Shown piece after piece: positions 49,213-62,369 of a stretch of DNA of 64,000 nucleotides; position 1 is the first letter of the stretch, and each line of letters begins with the position of its first letter. The position numbers and the translations under genes are program-made. Source of the stretch: Saururus chinensis. Taxonomy: Eukaryota > Streptophyta > Magnoliopsida > Piperales > Saururaceae. The DNA lies in the NCBI GenBank assembly GCA_035235625.1, contig CP141150.1, positions 9,486,001-9,550,000 of the forward strand, read 5' to 3'. The notes under the pieces are model-generated. The model was not told the origin of the DNA and did not search any database. It worked only from the letters and a program-made list of their open reading frames with translations.

Positions 49213-52200
49213 ATGGCGGAATGCTCCGGGGAGAGCAGGGTTATCTCCGAGGCCAAGATCGGGAACCTAATTAACGCCCTGGTGATGTCCATCATCCACC
49301 TCCTCTGCGGCCGGCTAACCAGCTTCCTCTTCAAGGGCCTCGGCCAGCCCCGCGTCATCATCCAAATGATTGTAAGTTCGTCGTGATTTCTCCGTTTTCC
49401 TTCAATATGTTTTCAATTTGTGCACTGATTTGCTTCAGAAGATGATTAGCCTCTTCTTAATCCTCACTTGCCATAGTACGTATATGAAATGAAATGATGA
49501 ACATGCATGTTGTATGAAATGTAAGCATTATAAGATCAGGATAGTATAGAATGAATAGTTTTATATAAGCTTAAATACTCTTTGACCTGAATTTATGAAG
49601 CATTGGGCAGGTGCAAATCCTTGAATTCTTTAACAACTCAACTGATTCTTACTCAGATGCATGGTAAAAATAAAATAGATCCATGCATGCTAGTGTTCTA
49701 TTACAAAGGATACTTCTATGTGGAATTATAACCTGATCAGTTTCTTCCATTATGATGTCAATATTGTGCTTTAGAGCCTAGCCATTGATTTGCCTGACAA
49801 GAAAACAGATATTGAAGGATAATAACTTGGTGTTGAGATTTTTGAGTTGTGTCTCTTAACCAGACAGGGATGTTGGTGGGGGTGATGGCCAAGCGTATCT
49901 CTCCCTACAAGTTGGACGACTTCGTGAAAGAGTTAGGGGAGACGGCCACCATGTTCTTCGCCTTCCTCATGGGCCTGGAGCTGGACGCCCGCCACCTCTG
50001 GAACACGCACCGCCTCCCGTCGATTATCTTCGGTGCCAACATGGGCGCCGCCGTCGTTCTTGCCACCCCCATCTATTACAACCTCGCCGAAACAAATGTG
50101 GGATTTTGGAAGGGCGCACAGCTCTTCGTCGCCCTCGTCGTGCTCCTGGCCAACTCTGCCTCCCCGATACTCTTCCGAATGTGCGCCGACATCAAGGTGG
50201 CCAACACCGAGATCGGCCGCACCGCCATCTTCTCCGCGCTCTTCAACGACCTGGCCTGCCTTCTCATCGTCTCCCTCGTAGGAAGAGATATGGGAGATTC
50301 TTACTTTTATATGCACGCCATCGGCATCTTTGTCGTCGTCCCACTGACGCTCATTGCGGCCGTCTTCGGCCTCCGCGCCTTCGCCCGCCTCCTCAACCGC
50401 CTCCACCCTGACCGCAAGACCATCAAGTTCTCCGAAATCCTAATAATCCTGCTCCTCATCTTGTGGGTCGGCGGCTTCAACGCAACCATGGGCGGCTTCA
50501 GCGGCGTGCTCTCGGCCTTCATCCTGGGGCTGTTTTTCCCCCGGGAGGGGAAGGCCATCCGGACCCTGCTGACCCACATGGTGGAACCCGTCCATAAGAT
50601 TCTCCTGCCGGTCTACTTTAGCTTCCTGGGGTCGCAGGCCAATTACGGGATTCAGCTTCACCGGGACGACGACACATGGGTGACCTACGCCGTGTCAGGC
50701 ACCAGCATTGTGGGGAAGCTGGCCAGCACCGTGGCCGCGGCCAAGTACCTGAAAATGAGCCTCGTTGAGGGCCTCACACTCGGCTTCTTGCTCCATGTCA
50801 AGGGCTATTCGGATATCTACGTCCTCGATTTTGCTCAACACCCAAGTGTACGTCCTCTCCTTTCTCTTAATTCTGTTTGTTTGTTGTTTGTTTTCCTCAC
50901 TGACCAGCATATAGGGTTTGTAAATACAATAATACATAAGAGAGTAGTTGTATATAAAAGAGGAGTTGTTCATTATGTACCATGTTTGAAGCTCTATGTA
51001 GGTTGGTTACATGGCTCTCGTCAGTTAGAGACGCATCCATACATCTTCTCGGCATACAATCTTTAGTGTGGTACTTCTTGTGGTTGGAGAATTTGAATGG
51101 AGGAGGGAGGAAGTTAGATTTTGGAAATAGATCAATAAAAGGGTATAAACTAATTAACATTATAAAATAATATTTCTTTTGTCCTAAATTTAAATTAATA
51201 GCTCCATTTGGTAAAAAATTTGTTCTATATTAATAGTTCCATTTGTTCAAATTAAGTAATTGGGTACTTAAAAAAAGAACCATAAGTTTATTTTCCCTTA
51301 TCATAGAAGTTGGTTTTACTATATAATAAAAATTATTATTTTTTTAAATATAGTTATTAATATGATGAGATGGAGGGAATATGACCTAATGATAATTTTT
51401 CTATGAAGCTAATCATTAATTTTGGAATAGATAATCATCTACCGTAAACATAAACTTGAGATAGTCTTCTTTAACAAAAAAATATAGAACTCAACATAGT
51501 CCACAAGAGATTAAATTTAAGTGGAAATTAGTGGGCAAGATCTACAAAATATGTAGGTTTCTAACCAATTTATAGTTAGGACCAATGCTTCAACAATGCT
51601 AGTATTGGGACCAAGAACATCTCACTTTTTCATTATATACAATATCTCATGTTTACTCTATTCATCTTATTTATTCTTATATTACTTTTTTAATACCCAT
51701 CACGCTCCCCCTTCACAACCTCTGATGATGATGCCAGTGTCGGCATTGTCGCCAGCCCCACTTCCATTTCTTGGCCTTGGTCGCCCTCAACTAGTTTGCA
51801 CGCTTGCTAGGAACATAGTTTTAAAACTCTTTTTTATCTCCAAAAACTCCTGAGTCAATTCAGCTATTTCACAAACTGAGTAAAATTTCTTTACCAACTC
51901 AAATGAGCATGACTTCCTTTATGACTTAATTGACTCCTAAATTCAACTCGCCAAGTTTGTTCTACCTCGGCCAACATCATTGACACCTTATCATATGTAT
52001 AATTATTTTTCATTAAAACTAACTCTATATATACCTCATATATAAAATTAGTCATGAACTCACAATAATTGTTACTCATATATTTCAACTAATGTTGTAA
52101 TCAAGGTGTTTTATAGTAATATTTATTAATTTTTAGTAGCTCACTAATGATGATGAAAATGCATCCTCATACAAGTCATTTAATCTATTTTATTAATTAA

Positions 52201-55200
52201 ACTAATATTTTGATAAAGAACTTATGACAACATCCTTATATATTTTATCAAGTTGGCATAATAAATTAAAATATTTAGATAACAATTACTCCCTCCGTCC
52301 CATATTAATAGTTGCATTTGAAAAAATAATATTTTTTATTGAATGATGAAACCCAACCACTTAAATTTAAAAAAATAGAACATTAATATAGAACAAACTT
52401 TTTTTGCAAATGGAGCCATTAATGTAGGATGGAGGGAGTAAATCCCAAAGTTAAGTTTGCAATTAGATTTTTGTTATACTATAAGTATTTACACTAAGAG
52501 GAATAAATTATAATGCATAACCTCTCTATATATTAAGTTTATGAGTTATTTGCCAAATGAAATTTCACATATAAAGTATTTGATCTGACTAAGTAAAAGA
52601 AAATTTTGTTTGATTATATCTCATGACGAGGAATTTGATTTTATTGTCATCTTACTATCCACTATCTCTTTTTATCTTACTAAGGAAGTCTTTTTTTTTA
52701 CTAAGACTAAATATTTTATGATATTAAAAGTTTTAATTACTGTAGACTGAATATATCTTACGCTTTTACTAAAATTTGATTAGTGTAAGAAGACTTAGAT
52801 TCTGCATGACTCCCTCAAGACTTCGAGTTGACTCAGCTTCATTGGCTTAGGAGTTAAGTCTGTCTTAAGTTCTTAAATATTGGCCGGGAAGGAGGAGATA
52901 AAGAAGGTGGAGGAGGAGAAGAAAAAACAAGTGTGGCGCAAACTAGCCACATATTTTTGGTTATTGCGATAATGACTAGGCCAGATCTGGGAAGGCAACT
53001 ACTAGATTTAGCTTAACTGCGGCTATGGCGGCTGAAGGACCATGACTTTTACTACAACCAGTTTATGCTGCCCCATCCTACTAGATGTTAGGAAAATGAA
53101 GTTGAAAAGAGAAGGAGTGAAGAAGTAAAAGAGGGGCCGGGCTAGGAAGGAAGGTCATCACCTAAGGAGGAGAGATGGGAAGAGTGGGTAATTGGAAAAA
53201 TAGTTGAGAGAATTTGTGGAGATTGTTGCCTTATAGAAGTAACAAAATCATTATAATAATTTTAATATTTTTGGGGCAAGTGAGACATTCTTGGGATCCC
53301 AATAGCAGCATTTTTATGCTTCAATCAACCCACAAAAAGCATGCTACTGATCTCATTTCTTAGATAAAAGGCTCACCGTTAACAGCTGATAAAACTTCAC
53401 CCGTGAATCTTCTACTTAAGCTTCACCAACATATATATTTGAGCTCGGCAAAAGGGCAACTCTCAATCTAATTACACTTGATGTGCAAAATGATACCTTC
53501 CACTGCAAAGTATAGCTTGGATGTACTTGAAGCATAAAATAAGGCTTCAACCATGGTATGAGGTCAAGTAAGCATTGAAATGTAACAAATAAGGCTTCAA
53601 CCATGGTATGAGGTCAAGTAAGCATTGAAATGTAACATATACCATGTATGAATTTATCTGCATAATTAATAAATTACAGGCATTAATTAGAAATATATAG
53701 GCATACTTTTATCCAGATTCATGCATCAAATTTAATAGTTACACTGATCTTTATCTTACTCCACCAATTATCATCCATTGGATGAAATACCCACATGGAG
53801 ATAACTAAAAAATCATGTCATGGTTGTAGTGCAGGTAGGTTTAGCATTGCACTTCATAATTAGGACTATATAAAAAAAGAGCGTTGCTATTTCCCCTTAA
53901 CACATGCTTGTATTTTTTTTAAAAATTTTATTAAGTTGAAAAAATATAGAGGCCTAAATATATCTTGAGTAAAAAATATAAGCGTTGTTAAAATAAATAA
54001 TGGTTAGAGTAGATTCAATACTATTATGAATGCAAAACACAAGGGTTCATCATAGTTGTTGTAGAACAAGCAAAAAAATATATATTGAAATAGCATATTT
54101 TGTGTACTAACATAAGCAAGTATATGGATAATATCTTAGCAGATTATCAGTAACCATGTCTACCGCCTCCTCGTCACCACGGTGGTGATTGGCACAATTT
54201 TCACTGTCCCGGTGGTCACCTTCATTGTCCGCTGCCAGCGTCGGGCACTGGCCTTCAACCACTACGGCCTTGCGTTGGCCCCGCCCGACAGCCAGCTCCA
54301 CCTCCTCACCTGCGTATATGGCCCCCGCCACATGCCGGCCGCCCTCAACCTCATTGAAATGTCTCGTGGCGCCGACCACACCCCCTTCACCCCCTACTTG
54401 ATGCACCTCATCGAGCTCACCGAGAAGACACCCTCCAACCTCCTCTATAACCAGCGCCCCGACGAGGAAGAGGAGGAGGACTACGGCGGAGAGGACACCC
54501 GCCTTGTCAACACCTCGGTCGACGCCTACATTCGTGAGACCGGCATGACCCTTTACGAGCTGAAGGCCGTCTCCGACTTTCGGAACATGCATGAAGATGT
54601 GTGCAATGCCGCAGAGGACGTTCGGACCTCCATCATCATCCTCCCCTTCCACAAGCACCGCCGGTACGACGGTCTCATGGAGGTCACAAATGAAGGATAC
54701 CGCCTCACCAACCGGAAGGTGCAGGAGCGGGCCCGGTGCACTGTGGCGTTGCTTGTTGACCGGGGCATAGGCTGCGCCAATGCGAGGAGCGGTGGTCATC
54801 AGCATGTTGTGGCTCTCTTCTTCGGCGGGCCGGATGACCGAGAGGCCCTCACCTACGCCGCTCGACTCGCAGAACATCCCGTGGTAAGCTTGACAGTTGT
54901 GAGGTTCCTACCGGTGACGGAGAAGGAGTACGAAGCTGGGGTGGCCATGGAGACTAACAAGGACGACGAGGTGCTCACGTCCATTGCTAAGCTTGAGGCA
55001 GAGAACCACGCAGACCGGGACTTCCTCTTCAAATATTGCGAAAGGTGTGTGCTTCTTTACTCAATTTTAGACATGTTGAAGTGTAATTACTTTAGAATGA
55101 GGCTATATGCACCTCAATAATTCTCTTAATACCCTGTTTTACTTATAAATTCATAAAAGAGTTTTTGGGGTTATTGGGGTATTGAGAAAATTATTTGGGT

Positions 55201-56512
55201 TATCTAGCCATGGCCCCTCCTTTGGGGTCCACTTTATCCCAATAAGGAGGTGGGCTAACTATGGTTGGTTACTTATAAGGGACCAAGACCACTTCCTCTA
55301 TTAAGCCTTGAGGTTGCATGAGCATCTTAATTGTATCATATGGGCACTATGCGACTAGTTCATCTATATGAGCACTACATTGTTCTCTTACCATAAGATA
55401 GGGGTTGATTTACAATTTTGATGATAGAAAGGGCACTCACCTTCTAATCATGTTTGATTCCAAAGTTCTCTATATACCAATTTTTTTTTAAGATATGGTT
55501 GTCAAAGTTTTTTCATTTTTTTCTTCTTTTATATTTTTTTAAATTCAATAAAGTTCTTTTTTAGTTAAATTATAGTAGTATTACTTTTTATTTATATCAA
55601 AAATTAAATTTAAATGTTATTTTCTAAATTATAGTTTTATTTTTATTGTTTTACGTTAATATGTAAAAAATATTATTAATTAAGTTTATTGGCCCCCTGG
55701 ATATGAAATCCTATTAAAATGAAGAGCCCTTGTAAGGGTCCAATACCTGTGTTAAGCCTTTAAGGTTGCATGAGAATGACATTATATCACAAGTTCATGT
55801 ATACGAGACCTACATTGTTTCCTTACCATGATGAAATAAAAAAGGACACACCTTCTGAACATGTTTTTACTGTAACAAAGTTGAGTGACATCATAAGTGC
55901 ATGAGAAAAATCTTCTTAATATTAGTAATCTCTATGTTAATAATCCTTTGTGTGATTAATAGGTATGTTAATAATCCTTTGTGTGTAAGTGTCTAAGACC
56001 TTTATTAAGCCTTTAAGGTTGCATGATCATTTTCATTTCATAAGAATGGCACTTTGTCAGAAGTTGATGTATATGAGCCTTAGATTGTTTCCTTACCATG
56101 ATCAAATAAAGGACAGACCTTCTGAACATGTTTTTACTGTATCAAAGTTGAGTGGCATCCTAAGTGCATGTGGCAAATCTTCTTAATGTTAATAATCCTT
56201 TGTGTGATTAATAGGTATGTGACCACTGGACTAGTGACCTACGTAGAGAAATACGTGGAGAACAGTGCAGAGACAATAACAACATTGAGCTCAATGGACG
56301 GACTGTACTCCCTGTACATAGTTGGGAGGGGCGGCCGTGGCTTGTCGCCATTGACGGCGGGAATGGGCGATTGGGAGGAGTGCCCGGAGCTGGGGGCAAT
56401 CGGGGATTTGTTAGCTTCTTCTGATTTCAGGAGCACTGGATCGGTTTTGGTTGTTCAACAGTACAGGCGTCACAATAAAGAACGCGAAGTCGATGAGTTT
56501 AAACCACTTTAA
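49213..56512 (+). CDS. CHX: Cation/H+ exchanger of the CHX family (CPA2)
   Basis: Four exons: 49213-49371, 49864-50847, 54140-55044, 56215-56512. They total 2346 nt and 781 aa, typical for CHX. Known role: monovalent cation (K+/Na+)/proton exchange, mostly at endomembranes or the plasma membrane. TM1 begins at about residue 20, ending in GLGQPRVIIQMI. Further helices run to about residue 411, including FFAFLMGLELD and a conserved TM6 region NTEIGRTAIFSALFNDL with Asn181-Asp182, where CPA2 proteins carry their ion-binding acidic residue. Residues 412-781 form the long cytosolic tail (LHLLTCVYGPRHM, SIIILPFHKHRRYDG, ALLVDRGIG, VVALFFGGPDDREALTYAARLA, YSLYIVGRGGRG) of CHX proteins. The start ATG follows a purine-rich leader. 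Intron 2 is 3.3 kb and intron 3 1.2 kb. No lesion is seen; the subfamily is undecided. Confidence 0.92.
51173..51379. mobile_element. MITE, about 207 bp, relative of 31462-31654
   Basis: tttcttttgtcctaaattta at the left and atgagatggagggaa at the right. The interior shares ttactatataataaaaattatt with the other copy. Borders are approximate. Confidence 0.45.
52289..52438. mobile_element. Stowaway MITE, 150 bp
   Basis: Left end ctccctccgtcccatattaa, right end ttaatgtaggatggagggag, flanked by TA at 52287-52288 and 52439-52440. Confidence 0.85.
53539..53638. repeat. 50-bp exact tandem duplication
   Basis: aaggcttcaaccatggtatg and the following bases recur with a period of 50 in CHX intron 2. 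Confidence 0.85.
55086..55200. mobile_element. MITE related to 2718-2830
   Basis: agaatgaggctatatgcacc at the left and ggggttattggggtattgag at the right, in CHX intron 3. The right terminus is degenerate. Confidence 0.45.
55285..56214 (+). repeat. Tandem repeats in CHX intron 3, including a duplicated splice acceptor
   Basis: Three related blocks begin near 55300, 55745 and 55993 with ttaagcctt.aaggttgcatga and include ttgtttccttaccatgat and ccttctgaacatgtttttact. The last two end in aatcctttgtgtgattaatag followed by gtatgt, so the real acceptor at 56214 has an exact decoy ending at about 55964. Confidence 0.75.
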
Positions 56513-56519
56513 ATGGAGT

Positions 56520-57513
56520 TGATATAGACATAGAGTTCACAACCTGCTCCTTCTCTTCAAGCAAGTGCTAACCACAGTTGCAGTGCAAAAAAAAAAAAAA
56601 CTAGCATATTTTGAGCATGGATCGCTCACCATTTTGCCTCCTAGTTTTCATTGGAGGTCAATCAAACAGTTTGATGCCCAATGCATGGTCCGGGGCATTG
56701 GGTGAGGAATGCAATGCGCACATCACACGCCCTTCAATTGAGATTTGATCGGGTACAAAAGAAGGGTTGGCAGGTTTTAATTACCAACTTAACTCCTTAT
56801 TTTGCATGAACCGTTGGATCGCAATCCAACTGCTCACGATGCCTAGCACACATACCCCAAAATATATTGGGTGATTCTTAGCTTTTCCCTAAGAACGCCT
56901 CTATATACCCCCAATAATTTCATCATTACCCCGTTTCACTAAAAAATTCAACAAGGGGTCTATGGGGTTATTGGGATATTAAAAAAAAAATTGGGATGCA
57001 TATAGACATATTCTTTCCCTAATAAAAATACTAAATGAGATATTAGATATGAATACTGAAAATGCTGCATTTGCATGTCAGATACACTAAATGAAGCGTA
57101 GGGCTCAAGTTTGGGCATGGGGCCTGTGCAGCAGTCTTAGATGCACTTGCAGATGGTGTTCCTAAAAACTAGGGGTTGTAGCATTATACCTTTAGGTAAG
57201 GAACACAAATTTGATGTGATGAAGGATGCAAATATTGAGGAATGGATAGCATTGCTCTTTCTCTTTCCTTTATAGTGTGCATTGAACAATGAGTTCATGT
57301 TAGGTAAGTTGCACGTTTTACCATTGTTGTACTCTCTCCATCTCATTAATATTATTTTAGGAACAATTTGATGTGTCCCATGAAAATTGTCTATTTTTTT
57401 CTACTTTGTACAATGGATTAATTATACTTTTTGCCATGTTTTAATTGTGATCCTACCATAAATTTAACTTATTCTACAATCTAAAGAACATAGTCTGTTA
57501 TCTACTTCTTAAG
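56520..57513. other. Intergenic region downstream of CHX
   Basis: No gene recognised. A third copy of the 2718-type MITE lies at about 56885-57010 (tctatatacccccaataatt to attgggatgcatatagacat). Confidence 0.4.
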
Positions 57514-57516
57514 TGT
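57514..57516. repeat. CACTA target-site duplication, left
   Basis: tgt, repeated at 60378-60380. Confidence 0.75.
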
Positions 57517-60377
57517 CACTACAACAAAATTTACTATTAGCGACACATTTAAGCATCCCTAATAGTACTGTAAACGTTGCTAATAGTTATTAGCGACGTA
57601 TAAATGCGTCGATAAAACTGTCGTCGCTACTACATATTAGCGACGCTTACTTCAAACGTTGCAAAAAAGTACTATTAGTGATGTTTATAAACGTCGCTAT
57701 TAGTACAATATTAACAACATTTTTTCTTCAACGTCGCTAATATTATAGTATTAGCGACATTTATAAATGTCGCTAAAAAACAAATTTTAAATTCTTTTAT
57801 TTTTTTTAAAAAATTAAATAAATAATTATTAACGACGCTTATTAGTAAATGTCGCTAATAGGATAGTATTAGCGACGTTTTCGGAAGCGTCACTAATTAA
57901 TTTAATTATTTTAAAAAATATTAAAAAAATTGATTTATAAATAAAAAACAAACTTTTAGCGACGCTTTTGAGGAGTGTGGCTAAAAATTTTAAAAAAAAT
58001 AGGAAAATCGCGGCTTAAAAAAAATTTAAAATTTTTGTAAAAAAAATTTCCCGATTTTGTCCGGGTCTAATACATGACCCGTGCGCGGCCGGGTCAGAAG
58101 CGACCCGTGGCGTGGGTTAGTAATGACCCACGCGGGCCGGTTTGGGCCAACCCGCGCAGGCCAATTTGAGACGACCCGCCTGCGCAGGTCGTCTTCAACC
58201 TCTCACCGCGGCGAGAGGTTTCAGAACCGCCGCGCCGTCAGCCAACCACAACCGACCAAGCTGCCAAAAAAAGGTCTATCTGTTGGTAGAGGTTCCAGAT
58301 CCAGCCCTGATTACAGACATACAGCGGACGACGGCGAGACAACTGCGGACGGCGACGAGACACTGTGGACGACGGTGAGACGACTGAACTCCCCTCACAC
58401 GGAGATTCACAGACGACCCCACATGGGTGGTTGGACGACCACACACGGGGTGGCTGGATGACAACGCACGGGCGGCTGGATGACCACGCACAAGCGATTG
58501 GTCCGGCTTGTCGGAGACGCCGAATGACCAAAAGCGACGCAGTTGACTTCATTTGCAACATGCGAAAATAAACATTGCAAATTGTGAATATAAGTAGCGA
58601 CAGAAAATTCAGCGTCACTAATACAGGTATGATTAGCAACGCATAATTCTCGCCGTCGCTAAATATCTTAAATTTTTTTATAAAAAAACTATTCCTTCTA
58701 CCCTCTCTCTCTCCCTTCTCTCTCTCTACCCTCTCTCTCTTCCTTCTTTCTCTACCTCCTCTCTCTCCTCTCTCTCTCACTATCCTCTCTCTCCTCCCTC
58801 TCCCCTCTCTCCTCCCTCTCCCCTCTCTCTCCTCCCTCTCTCTCTCCCTCTCCTCTCTCTCCCCTCTCCTCCCTCTCTCTCTCCCTCTCCTCTCTCTCCC
58901 CTCTCCTCCCTCTCTCTCTCTCTCCCTCTCCTCTCTCTCCCCTCTCCCCTCTCTCTCCCTTCTCTCTCCTCCTCTCTCTCTCCCTCCTCTCTCTCTCCCC
59001 TCTCCTCTCTCTCTCCCCTCTCTCTCTTTCCCCTCTCTCTCTTCCCTATCCTCTCTCTCTCTCTTGATCTCATCTTTCTCCTCTCTCTCTCTACTCTTTC
59101 CTCTCTCTCTCTCTCCCCTCTCCTCTCTCTATCTCTCTCCCTCTCCTCTCTATCTCCTCTCTCTCCCTCTCCTCTCTATCTCCTCTCTCTCCCTCTCCTC
59201 TCTCTTCTATCCCCTCTCTCTCCTCTCCCTCTCCTCTCTCTCCCCTCTCCTCTCTTTCCCTCTCCTCTCTCTCTCCCCTCTCCTCTCTTTCCCTCTCCTC
59301 TCTCTCCCCTCTCCTCTCTTTCCCTTTCCTCTCTCTCTCTCTCTCTTGATCTCCTCTTTCTCATCTCTCTCTCTCCCCTCTCTCTACTCTTCCTCTCTCC
59401 TCCCTCTATCCTCTCTCTCTCCTCCCTCCTCTCTCTCTCTCTCCTCCCTCCTCTCTCTCTCTCTCTCCTCACCCTCTCTGTCCTCCATCTCACTCTCCCC
59501 TTTCTCTCTTTCTCTTCGATCCCTCTCTTCTTTCTCTCTTTTATTATAAATCATATTTTAAAAATAAAAATATTAAGAAATAAAATATATTATATCTAAA
59601 TAGTGAAAGTTTAATTTATTATTAACACTACTTTTTATTAAAAAATTAATAATTATTTATGATATATACAAATAGTGAATATTGAATAAAATATATATTA
59701 TATTTATGAAATTAAAAAAATATTTATTAAATAAAATTAATTAATAAATCTATTCGTGACTCTTATAATTGACAGTTGCTATTACAATTACTATTTACAA
59801 TGCTTATTTAAAGAGGATAAAGAGGAGAGGAGAAGGAGAAGGAGAGACAGGGGAGAGGAACATTAAATAATTATAAATTTTTTAAGAATTTTTTATAAAT
59901 TATTTTATTTTAAAAATAAAAAATAAAAAAAATAAAAAAAATACTATTAGCGACGTATAGCATATACGTCACTAATAATACAGGTTTCAGCGACGTATAG
60001 AACTATTAGTTGCTAGTAATTTTATTTTTTTGTTTTAAATTAATAACTAATATCAGGACTATTAGCGATGCTCGGTCCAAATGTCGCTAATAGTTTTATT
60101 ATTAGCGACGCTAAGCGTCGCTAATATTTATGATTTTTTTAATTAAAATATATATATTTTAGCAACGTTAGTATAAAGTGTCGTTAATATCATTAGTATA
60201 AGCGACGCTTTATACTAAGTGTCGCTAATATATATCTATTAGCGACACATAATAATATGCATCGCTAATAGTTTTTTTTTGCGACAATTTTGTATGCGTC
60301 GCAAGTATGGGTATTTAGCAACGCTTATAGTTACGTCACTAATAAATGCGTCGCTAATACTACATTTTGTTGTAGTG
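57517..60377. mobile_element. Non-autonomous CACTA (En/Spm, CMC) element, 2861 bp
   Basis: The left end cactacaacaaaatttactattagcgac and the reverse of the right end, cactacaacaaaatgtagta followed by ttagcgac, are CACTA-type TIRs with a 3-bp duplication tgt. Both subterminal regions (about 57535-57990 and 59945-60370) are packed with direct and inverted tattagcgacg modules, the usual transposase-binding arrangement. The interior has a GC-rich tract (58060-58560) and a polypyrimidine tract (58696-59540). No transposase coding region is seen. Confidence 0.9.
58696..59540. repeat. 850-bp polypyrimidine (CT/CCT) tract inside the CACTA element
   Basis: Almost only C and T on the plus strand, mainly ctctct and ctccct units. 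Long ORFs on both strands here are artefacts of low complexity. Confidence 0.95.
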
Positions 60378-60380
60378 TGT

Positions 60381-61239
<859 letters not shown>

Positions 61240-61240
<1 letters not shown>

Positions 61241-62290
61241 TTTATTAATTCATTGTCTGTTGGACAAGGCTATGGGATCGGGCCTATTTCGGTCCACTTT
61301 GGTCGTGGTTGGGTGAGCCGGTATGGGCCATGGGGTCCAAGGTTAGTGGGGGCGATCGCACCACCCCACATGAGCTATCATGACATGAATTCATTTGAGA
61401 CCCACATCCATCACATACGCTCACTAGGCATATGACTAGGGTGTGCATTATCACATTGTAGGTCTGACTCACGAATTAGTGTCAATGGTCAGACTCGTGA
61501 TTAGTGAGAAGTCAACCTTATTATGGGTTTGGTTGTGTGCAGGGGGTCTAGGCCCCCACAGGCTTTGAGAAGCAGACCCTGCTCCCATTGTGTCAGAACC
61601 TCTAAGAGAACCCAGTTAAATAAAAAGGAGGCTCGTTTATCTGAAGCCCACATATGAATAGATGAAGGGGTATAAATAGGGAACAAGAGAGAGGAGGAAG
61701 CCCTAATGGAGTAGGCCGCCCCTCCTCTCCTCTCTCTCCCAGCCCACCCCCTCTCTCCCTTCTTTTTGGTGTGGCCCCCTTGACTTGAGGGAAGAAGGGG
61801 CTAGCCACCCCTCTATTCTCCTTTGTGAATGGTGCAATAAGGGAATCCTCTCTCTCATAAGTGTGTGGCTTCATGATCAAGGATTGGATGCCTCCTTGTT
61901 GATTTCTTCATCCAAGAAAGGAGTTGTTTGAGGGATCCACACACAAATTGAGGTAATCCTCTCATTTGATTGATTGTCTTTGTGATTCAATTGAGATTGG
62001 GCATTGGCGTGAAGGAAAGGGACGTCCCGGGTCTGATGAGCCCCAAAAGGTCAGTCCATACTTTTCCTCTATTTCATTTTGTGACCTATATTTTTCCTCT
62101 ATTTCATTTTGCTTAATTTTATGCCCTGATTTACATGACTATTACTTATGGTTATGCATGTTCATGTGATTGTATAGTGGATTGTGTCCCTTGGGCTCGC
62201 CCACTGCCACGCTTCCACTTTGACACCATTCTACAGTGTCATCAAAGCGAGGAAAAAGGTTTTGGTTTTTGATTTGGATAAAGTTGAGAT
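61240..62290 (+). other. LTR-like or promoter-like region of unknown origin
   Basis: A tataaata box (about 61671) lies 3' of a GC-rich block. It is followed by a pyrimidine-rich leader and gaggtaatcctctcatttga-type sequence reminiscent of LTR R/U5 regions. No TG..CA pair, PBS or flanking duplication could be fixed, and no ORF of note follows. Confidence 0.3.
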
Positions 62291-62369
62291 TTTTACCCGA
62301 TTTAGGGTTTTAGTACATATTTGGGGAAAACCCTAATTAGTTCACTATATATCATTCTATGTTAGGGCT

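Larger units (their letters stand above)
50848..54139 (+). other. CHX intron 2, 3.3 kb with transposon insertions
   Basis: Contains a MITE at 51173-51379, a Stowaway at 52289-52438, and a 50-bp tandem duplication at 53539-53638. The rest is AT-rich. A purine-rich GC patch near 52880-53170 holds no recognisable gene. Confidence 0.6.

Noticed and set aside
49933..50406. 157-aa minus-strand ORF antisense to CHX exon 2
   Set aside because: It mirrors the GC-rich third positions of the CHX coding frame; composition is acidic and repetitive and it resembles no family.
54107..54877. 256-aa minus-strand ORF antisense to CHX exon 3
   Set aside because: Shadow of the true CHX exon, which has clear family motifs on the plus strand.
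58780..59549. Long ORFs of Arg/Glu/Gly or Ser/Leu/Pro repeats on both strands
   Set aside because: Translation of a low-complexity polypyrimidine tract inside a CACTA element.
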